From NCBI GenBank assembly GCA_947178125.1, contig CAMWXB010000016.1:1-60205 (forward strand): a stretch of 60,205 nt of DNA, written 5' to 3'. The notes beneath the pieces are model-generated. The model saw nothing but the letters and a program-made list of their open reading frames with translations, was not told the origin of the DNA and ran no database searches. A program made the translations under genes and the position numbers. Origin of the DNA: an uncultured Lachnospiraceae bacterium. Its GTDB lineage: Bacteria; Bacillota; Clostridia; Lachnospirales; Lachnospiraceae. Of this stretch, positions 35,416 to 44,236 are shown in pieces. Within the stretch, counting starts at the first letter, position 1; each line of letters begins with the position of its first letter.

Positions 35416-35757
35416 TTACACAAATTCCTCCCGCATCGGTGAGAAAATATCAACCAGGATTCCCGCTTCCAGACAGACGCATCCATGCTCGATACCATCT
35501 TTTTTCAGAAGGCTGTCCCCGGCGCTTACCACTTTCTTCTCCTCTCCGATTGTAAATTCAAATTTTCCCGACACGATATAAGTAATCTGCGTATGCGGAT
35601 GGTGATGCAGCGCCCCTACCGCCCCTTTTTCAAAGTGATTCTCCACGCACATCATTTCATCGGTGTAGCTTAAAATTTTTCTTTTCACTCCCTCTCCGCA
35701 CACCTCAAAGTCAATGTCTCCGTTAAAATTCCATACGTTGTTCTTTGCTGTTTTCAT
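35416..35757 (-). CDS. KdgF-like small cupin protein
   Basis: A 113-aa single-domain cupin. The metal-binding pattern is clear: GALHHHPHTQITYIVSG (cupin motif 1) and GIEHGCVCLEAG (motif 2). The length and EKGAVGALHHHPH wording match KdgF-type cupins, which help convert unsaturated uronates to linear keto-acids. It starts directly after the MFS gene stop, downstream of the TRAP and two-component genes, which supports a role in sugar-acid use. Other small cupins look similar, so the function is likely, not certain. Confidence 0.8.
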   Translation of the reverse strand: MKTAKNNVWNFNGDIDFEVCGEGVKRKILSYTDEMMCVENHFEKGAVGALHHHPHTQITYIVSGKFEFTIGEEKKVVSAGDSLLKKDGIEHGCVCLEAGILVDIFSPMREEFV

Positions 35758-36945
35758 TCAATTTTCCACCTTTCCCTGTTTCGTTGTGTACCTTACCAGT
35801 ACCATGATCGCGATCATATCCACCACGAGCACCACCGCAATAGAGCTCATTCCATAGAAAATCCCCGCCCGCTCAGCGATCCTGCCGATGATCATCGGCA
35901 TCAGGATAGAGCCGAGACTTGCTGATGTCAGGATAAAGCTCCATGCCATTTTATAGCGCTGTATCAGGATTCCCGTAAAAGACACCGTCGTCGGATAGAT
36001 ACCCGCCATGCTGTACCCGAATCCCATGATGCCAAGAAGGATAAGTCCTGTGCTCCTGCTCACAATAAGGATAAAGAAAAAGACGAGCAGTCCCACACCC
36101 ATGACCGGTAAAATCTTTTCTTTTTTTACTTTCGTGGAAAGCCATGCAGCTGTCAGCCGCCCAAGCAGGATCATGATCCACAACACGCTCGCCGTAATCT
36201 GTGAAAGCGTCGGGTTAAGTAATCCCGTATCCTTGAAATAAGTGATCATCCAGCCAATAACGCCCTGTTCCGCACAAAGATAAAAGAACAATACCGTGAT
36301 GCTCATATAGAATAACGGTTCTTTGAAAAAACCGAAATTTTTCTCTTTCTTACCGGCATCCTGTTTTCCCTGTTCCGTTACCGGCATCAGCAGATACAGG
36401 CTGAAACTCAGTATTCCCATCGCCAGCATGAAATAGCAGGCATAAATCCATCTGCCGCTGTCATTCATCGTCAGCACAGTCAGCAGAATCGGAAAAAGGA
36501 AGGCTCCTATGGAAAACATCGCGTGAAGTCCATTGATGATCCACGCCTTACCGGGCGCCAGATTGTTGATGGAAGCATTGCAGAAGTTACTGGTCGCGCC
36601 TCTGGCAAGCCCCGTCATAAAGAAGGCCAGCGCAATCGTGAACGGACTTCCCCCGAACAGGATCAGCAGATAGGAAAGCGCAAAGAAAGAATTGAACAGT
36701 AAAATGCTTTTCTTTCTTCCAATGAGTACCGGCAATGCCCCCGCAGCAAAGCTGGAAAGCAGATTCCCGACGGAATGCAGACTCACGATCATACCGCAGA
36801 ACGCATAGGCCAGTCCGTTCGCATCCCTGATAAAAGGAAGCAGCGAGCCGATTGACAGCGCCAGCATGCCGTTAATGGTAAATACCGCATAGTTAAAATA
36901 GAATTGTTTGTTCTTCTCCCGATTCCCGAAAATATCCATTTTCAT
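35758..36945 (-). CDS. Major facilitator superfamily transporter
   Basis: A 395-aa membrane protein with about 12 helices: SIGSLLPFIRDANGLAYAF, the loop PVLIGRKKSI between helices 2 and 3, and RWIYACYFMLAMGILSFSLYL. It most resembles the sugar-type (FucP/YfkF-like) MFS proteins. With a KdgF-like cupin following immediately and TRAP genes upstream, a sugar or sugar-acid substrate is likely. It starts 37 bp after the stop of the DctP-like gene. Confidence 0.85.
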   Translation of the reverse strand: MKMDIFGNREKNKQFYFNYAVFTINGMLALSIGSLLPFIRDANGLAYAFCGMIVSLHSVGNLLSSFAAGALPVLIGRKKSILLFNSFFALSYLLILFGGSPFTIALAFFMTGLARGATSNFCNASINNLAPGKAWIINGLHAMFSIGAFLFPILLTVLTMNDSGRWIYACYFMLAMGILSFSLYLLMPVTEQGKQDAGKKEKNFGFFKEPLFYMSITVLFFYLCAEQGVIGWMITYFKDTGLLNPTLSQITASVLWIMILLGRLTAAWLSTKVKKEKILPVMGVGLLVFFFILIVSRSTGLILLGIMGFGYSMAGIYPTTVSFTGILIQRYKMAWSFILTSASLGSILMPMIIGRIAERAGIFYGMSSIAVVLVVDMIAIMVLVRYTTKQGKVEN

Positions 36946-36981
36946 GTCTGTAATAATACTCCTCTCTTCGCCGACAGATTT

Positions 36982-38025
36982 CTAATCCTCAACCTTGCCG
37001 GCTTCTATGATCTGATCGATGATATCCATATGATCACCGCAATATTTCTCGTATACCCCCTGCACTGCCGCCTGAAAACGTTCCTTCTCCTCCGCTGGCA
37101 GTTCGATTACCTCCGCTCCCCGCAGAATAGCGCTCTGCTTTGAATCGTTTTCCCGCTCCTGCCATAATTTTCTTTCATATAAGGCGGATTCCCGCGCACA
37201 CTCCAGAATGATATTCCGGTCCTCTTCCGAGAGCTTTTCCCATGTCTTTTCGGAGCATATCTGCATTTCCGGGACACGGGTATGCTCATCGACCGTAAAA
37301 TACCTTGCCACCTCATCATGATTCATCGACTCATAGGAAGGCCAGTTATTTTCCGCACCGTCCACAATGCCCCGTTCAAGACCGGAATAGACATCCGCAT
37401 AACCAATCTTTACGGCACTCGCACCAAGCGCTTCCACCATATCCGCCATCATATCCGATTCCTGTACCCGGATACGCATCCCTTCAATATCTTCCAGGCA
37501 GGTAATGGGCTTATCGGATGTATAGAAACTTCTCGCGCCCGCATCGTACCATGATAAACCGACCAGCCCATAGTCTCCGGCGTAATCCAGAAAGCTGACG
37601 CCGATTTCTCCGTCCAGTACCCGCCACATATGCTGCGAATCCAAATACAGGTAAGGCAGCTGGAGCACATTCATCTCCGGGATATACTCCGCAAGCTGGG
37701 AAAGGGAAACCCTGGCAAAATCAATGCCGCCGAACTTCATCTGCCGTATGATATCGTTCTCCGCGCCTTTAACGCCTTCCGCATAAACAAGGATACGGAT
37801 TCTGCCTTCCGTCCGTGCCTCCACCATTTCGGCAAATTTCATGGCGCCGAGTGTCGTCGGATAATCCTGCGCCTGATTTTCGGCATAAGTAAAAACATAC
37901 TCAGGAACCCTCTCCTCCAGATTTTGTTCCGGCCAGAGCAAAATTGCCGCAGCTGACAGGACGATCAGAAGCGCAGGTAAAATTCCGATTCGGTTTTTCT
38001 TCCATCCTTTACGTTCCCGTTCCAT
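36982..38025 (-). CDS. DctP-family substrate-binding protein, probably a membrane-tethered sensor
   Basis: A 347-aa TRAP-type solute receptor: QMKFGGIDFARVSLSQLAEY, the conserved arginine block IEGMRIRVQES and the ligand-contact block GIVDGAENNWPSYESM. The N-terminal helix (IGILPALLIVLSAAAILLWP) has no lipobox cysteine, so it may stay as a membrane anchor, unlike the lipoprotein DctP at 43013. It lies directly after a YesM kinase and YesN regulator and has no own permease. I infer that it detects the TRAP substrate for that kinase rather than carrying it. Confidence 0.87.
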   Translation of the reverse strand: MERERKGWKKNRIGILPALLIVLSAAAILLWPEQNLEERVPEYVFTYAENQAQDYPTTLGAMKFAEMVEARTEGRIRILVYAEGVKGAENDIIRQMKFGGIDFARVSLSQLAEYIPEMNVLQLPYLYLDSQHMWRVLDGEIGVSFLDYAGDYGLVGLSWYDAGARSFYTSDKPITCLEDIEGMRIRVQESDMMADMVEALGASAVKIGYADVYSGLERGIVDGAENNWPSYESMNHDEVARYFTVDEHTRVPEMQICSEKTWEKLSEEDRNIILECARESALYERKLWQERENDSKQSAILRGAEVIELPAEEKERFQAAVQGVYEKYCGDHMDIIDQIIEAGKVED

Positions 38026-38042
38026 ATCTGTTCATGCCTTTC

Positions 38043-38858
38043 TTACGCCTCTCCGCCGGACGGTTTCTGCTTCTTCTGCAGAGCGACCACCCGATAATCG
38101 CTGGGCGTCATACCTGTCAGCCGCTTAAATACTTTGGTAAAATAATTAGAATCCCTGTAACCGACTTCCGAACTGATATCCTTGATATTGCGTACCGCAT
38201 CCTCTAACATCATCTTCGCTTTCTCAATCCGCAGTTCATTCAGGTATACAATAAAACTCCTGTTAAAATATTTCTTGAAGATTTTGCAGAAATAGGCATC
38301 CGAATACCGCATCGCTCCTGCCACGTCCTGCAAAGACAGATCCTCTTTATAATGCCCCGCGATATATCGGCGGATTTCTTCCGCCACCACGTTCATTCTG
38401 ATTTCTTCCGAGTGCATGCCGTCAAGAATCTCCCGCTCGCTCTTTTCTTCTACTACACCTTCCGACCTTTTTCTTTTCTCCCGCTCGTCCGCTATCCGGA
38501 AAGCCTCTTCCAGAACAACGGTAAGCTCCTCTTCATTGGCCGGCTTTAACAGATATTCCAGGGCCTTCACGGAAATCGCCTTTTTCGCATAATTAAATTC
38601 ATCGAACGCCGTCAGAAAAATGATACTGCAGTCCCGGTCCATACCCCGGATGCGTTCTGCCGCATCCAGCCCGTTCATGCCCGGCATTTCGATATCGATC
38701 AATACGATATCGCAGTCCTTACGCTCAAAGATTTCTATTGCTTCCCTTCCGTTCTCTGCCTGAAAGACTTCTGTTTGACCCGGAAAGAATTCCTGTATCT
38801 TTTTCGATATTACCTTTCTTTCAATCGGTTCATCGTCAGCAATTAATATCCGATACAT
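38043..38858 (-). CDS. YesN-type response regulator with AraC output domain
   Basis: About 271 aa. Receiver domain MYRILIADDEPIERKVI with phospho-acceptor in DIVLIDIEMPGMNG, and lysine in LEYLLKPANE. The C-terminal AraC DNA-binding domain carries two helix-turn-helices (SLQDVAGAMRYSDAYFCKIF; NIKDISSEVGYRDSNYFTKVF) and ends TGMTPSDYR. GGAGG lies 5 bp before the ATG at 38858. It is the partner of the kinase gene just upstream and probably controls the TRAP, MFS and cupin genes. Confidence 0.93.
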   Translation of the reverse strand: MYRILIADDEPIERKVISKKIQEFFPGQTEVFQAENGREAIEIFERKDCDIVLIDIEMPGMNGLDAAERIRGMDRDCSIIFLTAFDEFNYAKKAISVKALEYLLKPANEEELTVVLEEAFRIADEREKRKRSEGVVEEKSEREILDGMHSEEIRMNVVAEEIRRYIAGHYKEDLSLQDVAGAMRYSDAYFCKIFKKYFNRSFIVYLNELRIEKAKMMLEDAVRNIKDISSEVGYRDSNYFTKVFKRLTGMTPSDYRVVALQKKQKPSGGEA

Positions 38859-38881
38859 AGTTCCTCCATAACCGCCTTTAT

Positions 38882-40372
38882 TCAAATTTCCAAATAAGGA
38901 ATGATGATCCGCACAATGGTGCCCACATTCTTTCTGCTGTAAATATCCATCTGTCCGTTCTCATACATCGCATAGATCCTCCTGTAAATATTCCCGATTC
39001 CGATACCGCGCCGCTTATCATTTTTATCATTCAGACGTTCTTTTAAAGCCAAAAGTTCCGACTCTTCCATCCCGACTCCCGTGTCCGTGACCGTGATATG
39101 CAGCATTTCCGCTTCCTTCCAGATGCGGATCAGGACCCGGCCTCCCTCTTCTTTTGACGAAAGCCCATGAATGACCGCATTCTCTACAAGCGGCTGAAAC
39201 GTAAACGCCGGAACAACGGCCCGCATTCTATCAGCCGGACAGTCTATGGAAAACCGGATCCGGCTTCCAAAACGCATCTGCTGTAAATAAATATAATCCT
39301 GAACAATGGTCAGCTCCCAATCCAATATGACCTCTCTTTCCGAAGTCTTCAGGTTATAGCGGAATAAAGAACTGAGCGCCATGATCATTTTTTCCGTCGT
39401 TTCCGCCGATTCCAGATTCGCCATGCCGCCGATGACATTCAGCGTATTAAAAAGAAAATGCGGATTGATCTGACTCTTCAAAAGGTCTAACTGTACTGCT
39501 TCCAGCTGTTTTTCCATTTCCAGCCTTTCCAGCTCTTCTTTATGAAGCAGATCAAGCGTTTTTCTTTTCTCTTCCAGAATCAAGATATATTCCTGTGTCG
39601 CGTATTTCATTTTGTTAAATGCCCTTGCAAGTTCCCCGATTTCATCCTTATTCTCCACTTTCACGTCCTCAACATGAAAATCATTAGATGCAATCTTTTT
39701 GGATGCCTTCACAAGCGCCAGGACCGGCAGTACGATATCCCGGTTCAGGATTTCCACCAGTTTTAACATGACGACGAACAACAGAAGTCCCACTGTAATA
39801 ATGACGAGCGGAACCCGCACGATATTGGGTATCCTTTTTCGATAGAGATTGTTTCCGGCATCCAGTGTTTCGATCAAAAGATTCCTCGCATACTGCTGCA
39901 GATACTCCTGCATCTCATATATTTCATATAACAGCCCGATGTCTTCCTCACCGCGTCTCCGCAGTTCCAGAATTTCATCTCTTGCTTCCCGGTATACGCC
40001 GTAACTGTTATAAATCGACCATGTCTGCGCATACCGTTCATCACCGAGCAGTCGATAGTCGAACGAAAGCGCATTGACCGCCTTTTCCGTTCTTTGTATC
40101 GCATCCACAAGTTCCTCTTCCGATGTATTCGCATACCCTCGCATATACTGCTCAAAAAATTTACTCTCCGCCGCCAAAGCGTTTACCGCCTCTTCACTTC
40201 TCGCATTCTCCTCCAATATTTCCCTGAAATCGAACAACGAAAATTTTGCCACCCATACATTAAAGATGACGGAAAGAAAAATCATCAAAAATACCAGCCC
40301 CGTAAATACGAGTAATTTATTCTTTATCGCCAGTGACTGCCATAACTGTCTTACCCTGTTCTTCAACCACAT
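38882..40372 (-). CDS. YesM-type sensor histidine kinase
   Basis: A 496-aa kinase: N-terminal helix (KLLVFTGLVFLMIFLSVIF), an extracellular helical sensor of about 145 residues, a second helix (VPLVIITVGLLLFVVML), a HAMP linker (DIVLPVLALVKASKKIASND), the His_kinase block KSQINPHFLFNTLNVIGG with the phospho-histidine, and the ATPase domain (PLVENAVIHGLSSKEEGG, GVGM, GIGIGNIYRR). Partner of the YesN-type regulator, whose gene follows after 23 bp. The all-helical sensor may read the DctP-like protein encoded next. Confidence 0.93.
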   Translation of the reverse strand: MWLKNRVRQLWQSLAIKNKLLVFTGLVFLMIFLSVIFNVWVAKFSLFDFREILEENARSEEAVNALAAESKFFEQYMRGYANTSEEELVDAIQRTEKAVNALSFDYRLLGDERYAQTWSIYNSYGVYREARDEILELRRRGEEDIGLLYEIYEMQEYLQQYARNLLIETLDAGNNLYRKRIPNIVRVPLVIITVGLLLFVVMLKLVEILNRDIVLPVLALVKASKKIASNDFHVEDVKVENKDEIGELARAFNKMKYATQEYILILEEKRKTLDLLHKEELERLEMEKQLEAVQLDLLKSQINPHFLFNTLNVIGGMANLESAETTEKMIMALSSLFRYNLKTSEREVILDWELTIVQDYIYLQQMRFGSRIRFSIDCPADRMRAVVPAFTFQPLVENAVIHGLSSKEEGGRVLIRIWKEAEMLHITVTDTGVGMEESELLALKERLNDKNDKRRGIGIGNIYRRIYAMYENGQMDIYSRKNVGTIVRIIIPYLEI

Positions 40373-40453
40373 CCTGCCCTATCCACTCCGCCGCACAGAT
40401 TCAGTTCAGGCGCAGCGCCATAAAGTTCTCCTTTTACAGCTCTGCGCCTGTTC

Positions 40454-40930
40454 TTATTTTTTTAAATTTGCTCTGGATATAATATACTCATAAAATTCCT
40501 GTTTCTGTTCTCCGAGCATCCTGTCAGTCAATATATATCCATGAATGTTGTCAGAAAAAATAACGATCATATGAAATTCCCGTACGACGTTTTTAATATC
40601 GCTCCACGGAATATCCGAAGCGGCATCCTGCGTTTTCACATGGATCCCCCGCTCGTCAAATCCCAATTCCATTCCCTTTGGCAGGGCCGCCGCCTGTTTC
40701 CGCGCTTTCCCATAAATCACGAGCGGCTGTATGACAGGAAAAAGAATACATCCGATCAGCATCAGTCCTTTATACATATCCGACGCCGTACTCCAGAAAC
40801 GAAATACCAGCACGAACATTGCCGCCGTAAATACAAGATTACAGACCCCCGCCGTAGAGCGGTATGTACGACGCATGACAAGCCTCCAGAAATCCATCGC
40901 CGTCACTTCGTTCTTAAATCGATATTTCAT
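40454..40930 (-). CDS. YcxB-like membrane protein
   Basis: A 158-aa protein. Two close hydrophobic segments (AGVCNLVFTAAMFVLVF and GLMLIGCILFPVIQPLVIY) are followed by a small beta-rich domain (GFDERGIHVKTQDAASDIPW; IIVFSDNIHGYILTDRML), the arrangement of the YcxB family. Function unknown. GGGGGAGGA lies before the ATG. It sits between the TRAP permease and the kinase; the reason is unclear. Confidence 0.75.
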   Translation of the reverse strand: MKYRFKNEVTAMDFWRLVMRRTYRSTAGVCNLVFTAAMFVLVFRFWSTASDMYKGLMLIGCILFPVIQPLVIYGKARKQAAALPKGMELGFDERGIHVKTQDAASDIPWSDIKNVVREFHMIVIFSDNIHGYILTDRMLGEQKQEFYEYIISRANLKK

Positions 40931-40991
40931 ACGATATCAGTCCTCCCCCTGAACTCCATGGGAAGAATGCCCGCATTTGAGGCATTCTTTC

Positions 40992-41026
40992 GGGTGAAAA
41001 GACTTGCTTCGCAAGTCTTTTCACCC
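40992..41026 (-). terminator. Hairpin directly after dctM; dispersed repeat copy
   Basis: GGGTGAAAAGACTTGC pairs perfectly with GCAAGTCTTTTCACCC (16 bp) around TTC, starting 2 bp after the dctM stop. No long T-run follows. The upstream GAATGCCC...GGCATTC is shared with repeats at 8488-8656 and 9062-9174. Confidence 0.65.
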
Positions 41027-41028
41027 TG

Positions 41029-42321
41029 TTATTTGAACAGATTCGGTACAAACAAACTGATTTCCGGTATAAAAGTCAACAATAACAACACGAGGACCAT
41101 GCACGCATAGAACGGAAGCGTTGCCTTGACCACTTTCTCCATCTTGACCTTGCCGACTGCAGAACCGATGAACAATACGGCGCCTACCGGCGGTGTCAGG
41201 AGGCCGATACCACAGTTAAGGATCATCATAATACCGAACTGTACCGGGTCAATTCCGATTGAAGTCGCAATTGGAAGCAGGATCGGTGTCGCGATCAGAA
41301 TGATCGGCGCCATATCCATGATACACCCCAGAACGAGCAGGATCAGATTCAGCAGCAATGCCAGAATGACCGGATTATTCGTCAGTCCGATGATCGCCTT
41401 TGCCGCCAGATCCGGCACATGCAGTGTTGTCAGACAGTAACCGAAAATGCTGGAAGTCGATATCAGGATCAATACGATGGACAACGTATCAACACACTGT
41501 CCTAAAACTTTCCAGACACCCTTCCATGTCAGACCTCTGTAAATATACACGCTGACGATCAGACTGTAAATGACCGCTACTGCCGCAGACTCCGTCGCCG
41601 TGAACCAGCCGCCGACTACACCGACGACTACGATGATGACTGCTGCCAACGCCCAGAAAGATACAAGGAACTGTTTCCCTAAGTTCTTCAAGCTGAATTT
41701 ATCGCCCTTGGGATATTTTCTTCTCTTGGAAATGATATAGGAACCGACCATCAAAGAAATCGCCAAAAGCGCACCCGGCACATATCCTGCAAGAAACAGA
41801 CTTCCTACGGATACACCGCCCGCAGACATCGCATAGATGACCATGTTGTGACTGGGCGGAACAAGAAGGCCCTCACAGGAAGATGTGATCGTGACCGCTG
41901 TCGAAAAATCATCATCATATCCCTGGTCTACCATCATCGGAATCAAAATACTTCCCAAAGAAGCCGTATCAGCGGATGCAGAACCGGAAATACCGCCGAA
42001 GAAATAAGATGCAACGATGTTTACCATCGCCATGCCGCCGGTCATCCAGCCTACGCAGGCATTGGCCAGCGCTATCAGCTTTTCCGATATACCGCCGGAG
42101 CCCATCAGACAACCCATCGTGATAAAGAACGGCACCGCCATCAAACTGAAAGAACTGATACCTTTTACCATCTGTTGACAAATCGTCGTAAGCGGCAGTC
42201 CCTGCGATAACAGGCAGAACATGGAAGACAGCGCTACCGCGTATGCAATGGGAAACCGTAAAAAAATCATGATAATAAAACTGACAAGTAAAATTAAGAT
42301 TGCCATTCCTTCCTGACTCAT
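41029..42321 (-). CDS. dctM: TRAP transporter large permease, DctM type
   Basis: A 430-aa protein with about 12 hydrophobic segments, the ion-coupled channel subunit of a TRAP transporter. Family blocks: MGCLMGSGGISEKLIALANA, SYFFGGISGSASADTASLGS, SSCEGLLVPPSHNMVIY and LNCGIGLLTPPVGAVLFIGS. It starts inside the end of the small permease gene (ATGA overlap) with GCAGGAGC upstream. Works with DctQ and the DctP lipoprotein to import an organic acid or sugar acid. Confidence 0.95.
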   Translation of the reverse strand: MSQEGMAILILLVSFIIMIFLRFPIAYAVALSSMFCLLSQGLPLTTICQQMVKGISSFSLMAVPFFITMGCLMGSGGISEKLIALANACVGWMTGGMAMVNIVASYFFGGISGSASADTASLGSILIPMMVDQGYDDDFSTAVTITSSCEGLLVPPSHNMVIYAMSAGGVSVGSLFLAGYVPGALLAISLMVGSYIISKRRKYPKGDKFSLKNLGKQFLVSFWALAAVIIVVVGVVGGWFTATESAAVAVIYSLIVSVYIYRGLTWKGVWKVLGQCVDTLSIVLILISTSSIFGYCLTTLHVPDLAAKAIIGLTNNPVILALLLNLILLVLGCIMDMAPIILIATPILLPIATSIGIDPVQFGIMMILNCGIGLLTPPVGAVLFIGSAVGKVKMEKVVKATLPFYACMVLVLLLLTFIPEISLFVPNLFK

Positions 42322-42845
42322 GCTCCTGCCCCCTCCTTTACAAAGAATCCCTTTATATGATTATAAAGAGCTTCAATTTCAAATATGATCATCGCCAATC
42401 CCGCTAACGGTATCGGGAAATACATCCAGAAACGGGAAACAGAGGGCATACTTACATAAGTTCCCCTCGAACCGATCTGCTGTGCATATTTCCAACCGAC
42501 GGTCAGCATGACGAACGCGAGCGCCAACACGCAGATATCCGCCAGAATGTCCAGAAATTTCAACAATCCCTTCGGCAGGTATCTGTCAAAAGCCGTCATG
42601 CGGATGTGGGCGCCTTTCCGAATCGCAAGCGCTGCCGACAATACCGCCATATAAGACATACAGGTAAGAACGACCTCTTCACTCCAGGCCGGGTCCGGAA
42701 CAAACGGAACATACCGACCGATAACGCTCATCGTCGTAATCAGAATATCCGCGATCAGCAACAGTTTACAGATAAAAAGCACTGCCTTATCCGCCATATC
42801 ATACACTGGTTTTATTTTATCTATCTTTTCAAAAATCCCTGGCAT
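42318..42845 (-). CDS. dctQ: TRAP transporter small permease, DctQ type
   Basis: About 175 aa, four membrane segments (for example FICKLLLIADILITTMSVIG and ILADICVLALAFVMLTVGW), with PDPAWSEEVVLTCMSYMAVL and RKGAHIRMTAFD, the characteristic DctQ loop. GAGGAGG lies just before the ATG at 42845; the frame from 42866 is less likely. It overlaps dctM by 4 bp. Two strong hairpins lie between dctP and this gene. Confidence 0.93.
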   Translation of the reverse strand: MPGIFEKIDKIKPVYDMADKAVLFICKLLLIADILITTMSVIGRYVPFVPDPAWSEEVVLTCMSYMAVLSAALAIRKGAHIRMTAFDRYLPKGLLKFLDILADICVLALAFVMLTVGWKYAQQIGSRGTYVSMPSVSRFWMYFPIPLAGLAMIIFEIEALYNHIKGFFVKEGAGA

Positions 42846-42864
42846 CGTAACCTCCTCATAATCC

Positions 42865-42911
42865 AATAGGACCGCCGCATTGCGCTACGCCGCAAATGCA
42901 GCAGTCCTATT
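42865..42911 (-). repeat. Hairpin between dctP and dctQ
   Basis: As minus-strand RNA, 42895-42911 pairs with 42865-42881 over 17 bp with two G-U pairs (ends AATAGGAC/GTCCTATT). It may protect the dctP message or limit read-through into dctQM. Confidence 0.65.
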
Positions 42912-42947
42912 CATTTTCCATTATTTTTCTGCAAATCCCCAGTTCAC

Positions 42948-42970
42948 TTGGAAAAATGTCTATTTTCCAA
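42948..42970 (-). repeat. Second hairpin between dctP and dctQ
   Basis: TTGGAAAA and TTTTCCAA pair around a 7-nt loop, with T-rich sequence on the minus-strand side, 43 bp after the dctP stop. A weak terminator or processing signal. Confidence 0.5.
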
Positions 42971-43012
42971 AAAACCCCTGTGGCGTGAGCCTTAGAAGTT
43001 CTTTTCGCCCTG

Positions 43013-44122
43013 CTATTGCATATCTACGATTTTCTGATACAGTTCTTCCTGTCCTTTGATGTTTTCATCGATAACGCTCTTACAAGCATCCTGCCAGGGT
43101 TTGATATCCGATACTTCAACAACGTTAACACCATCAGCTTTTAACTGCTCTAATACTTCGTTTTCAGCACTCTCAGAAATCTCACGATTGTACTGGGAAG
43201 CTACCTTACCGGCTTCGACCAGAATGTTCTGCTGCTCTTCTGTCAGAGAATCCCATGCTTCGTCCGTGATGATGACCTGAATCGCTCCCAGCGTATGTCC
43301 ATCCAGAATCAGGTTCGGAGCAACTTCCGGGAAAGCATTGGACTTATAGTTTGCAATAGGCTGCTCTGCACCGTCTACAACACCCGTCTGCAATGCGGAG
43401 TATAATTCACCGAAAGAAACAACTGTCGGGCTTGCGCCAAGACCTTCTACCAGACCATTCATAACAGGGTCATTGGAAACACGCAGTTTCATGCCTGCCA
43501 GGTCTTCCATGCCGCTTATTTCATTTACCGTAAAGAAATGACGGAAACCTTCTTCGCCATAGAACAGTCCTCTTACACCGCTGCCGTTCTCATGAGGCTC
43601 AAGCAGAAATTCATTCGCCAGATCGGATGTTGCGAAGTTCCAGAAATGCTCTCTGCTTACGAATGTATAAGGCAGAGACAGAAGCATGGACTTTTCACCG
43701 CCATAACTCGTCAATGCGAATGCGGAAATACGGGACATCTGAATCGTACCGCCGCCGCCTAACATCGTATCCAGTACATCGTTCTCAGAACCGAGCACAC
43801 CGCTCGCCTGAATGTCGATGATGATGGAACCACCGGACATCTCTTCTACAGTCTCTTTAAATTTGGTCGCTGTCTGGCCGACAATCGTATCAAGCGGATT
43901 AACTTCCGCATAGGTCAATGTAATCGCATCTGCTGCAGGTTCAACTGCCGGCGCGGAATCTGTCGATGCAGATGTATCTGCTGCAGACGTATCCGCCGCA
44001 GATGCCGCCGTGTCCGATGTGGAAGCGTTGTCTGTCGGTGCTTCCGGTGTCTGCAATCCACAGCCAGCCGCAGTGATCATCATGACTGTGCATAACAATG
44101 TTGCCAATAACTTTTTCTTCAT
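43013..44122 (-). CDS. dctP: TRAP transporter substrate-binding lipoprotein, DctP type
   Basis: A 369-aa extracytoplasmic receptor. It begins with a lipoprotein signal (MKKKLLATLLCTVMMITAAGC, lipobox AAGC), then a Ser/Ala/Asp/Thr-rich linker. The conserved blocks MEDLAGMKLRVSNDPVMNG and GVVDGAEQPIANYKSNAFP hold the usual substrate-binding arginine. GGGAGG lies before the ATG, and TATAAT lies upstream at about 44158-44163. It delivers substrate to DctQM. The SPPYT-like residues do not identify the ligand; the nearby KdgF-like cupin favours a uronate. Confidence 0.95.
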   Translation of the reverse strand: MKKKLLATLLCTVMMITAAGCGLQTPEAPTDNASTSDTAASAADTSAADTSASTDSAPAVEPAADAITLTYAEVNPLDTIVGQTATKFKETVEEMSGGSIIIDIQASGVLGSENDVLDTMLGGGGTIQMSRISAFALTSYGGEKSMLLSLPYTFVSREHFWNFATSDLANEFLLEPHENGSGVRGLFYGEEGFRHFFTVNEISGMEDLAGMKLRVSNDPVMNGLVEGLGASPTVVSFGELYSALQTGVVDGAEQPIANYKSNAFPEVAPNLILDGHTLGAIQVIITDEAWDSLTEEQQNILVEAGKVASQYNREISESAENEVLEQLKADGVNVVEVSDIKPWQDACKSVIDENIKGQEELYQKIVDMQ

Positions 44123-44236
44123 TTTTCTACCTCCCTTGTGGTATGTTATATATTTTGATTATATCGAAAATATTTCACCGACAAAAGCGTAGATTTTTAT
44201 CATTTTTAGCAAAATTTTAACATGCTGTTTTTTCTA

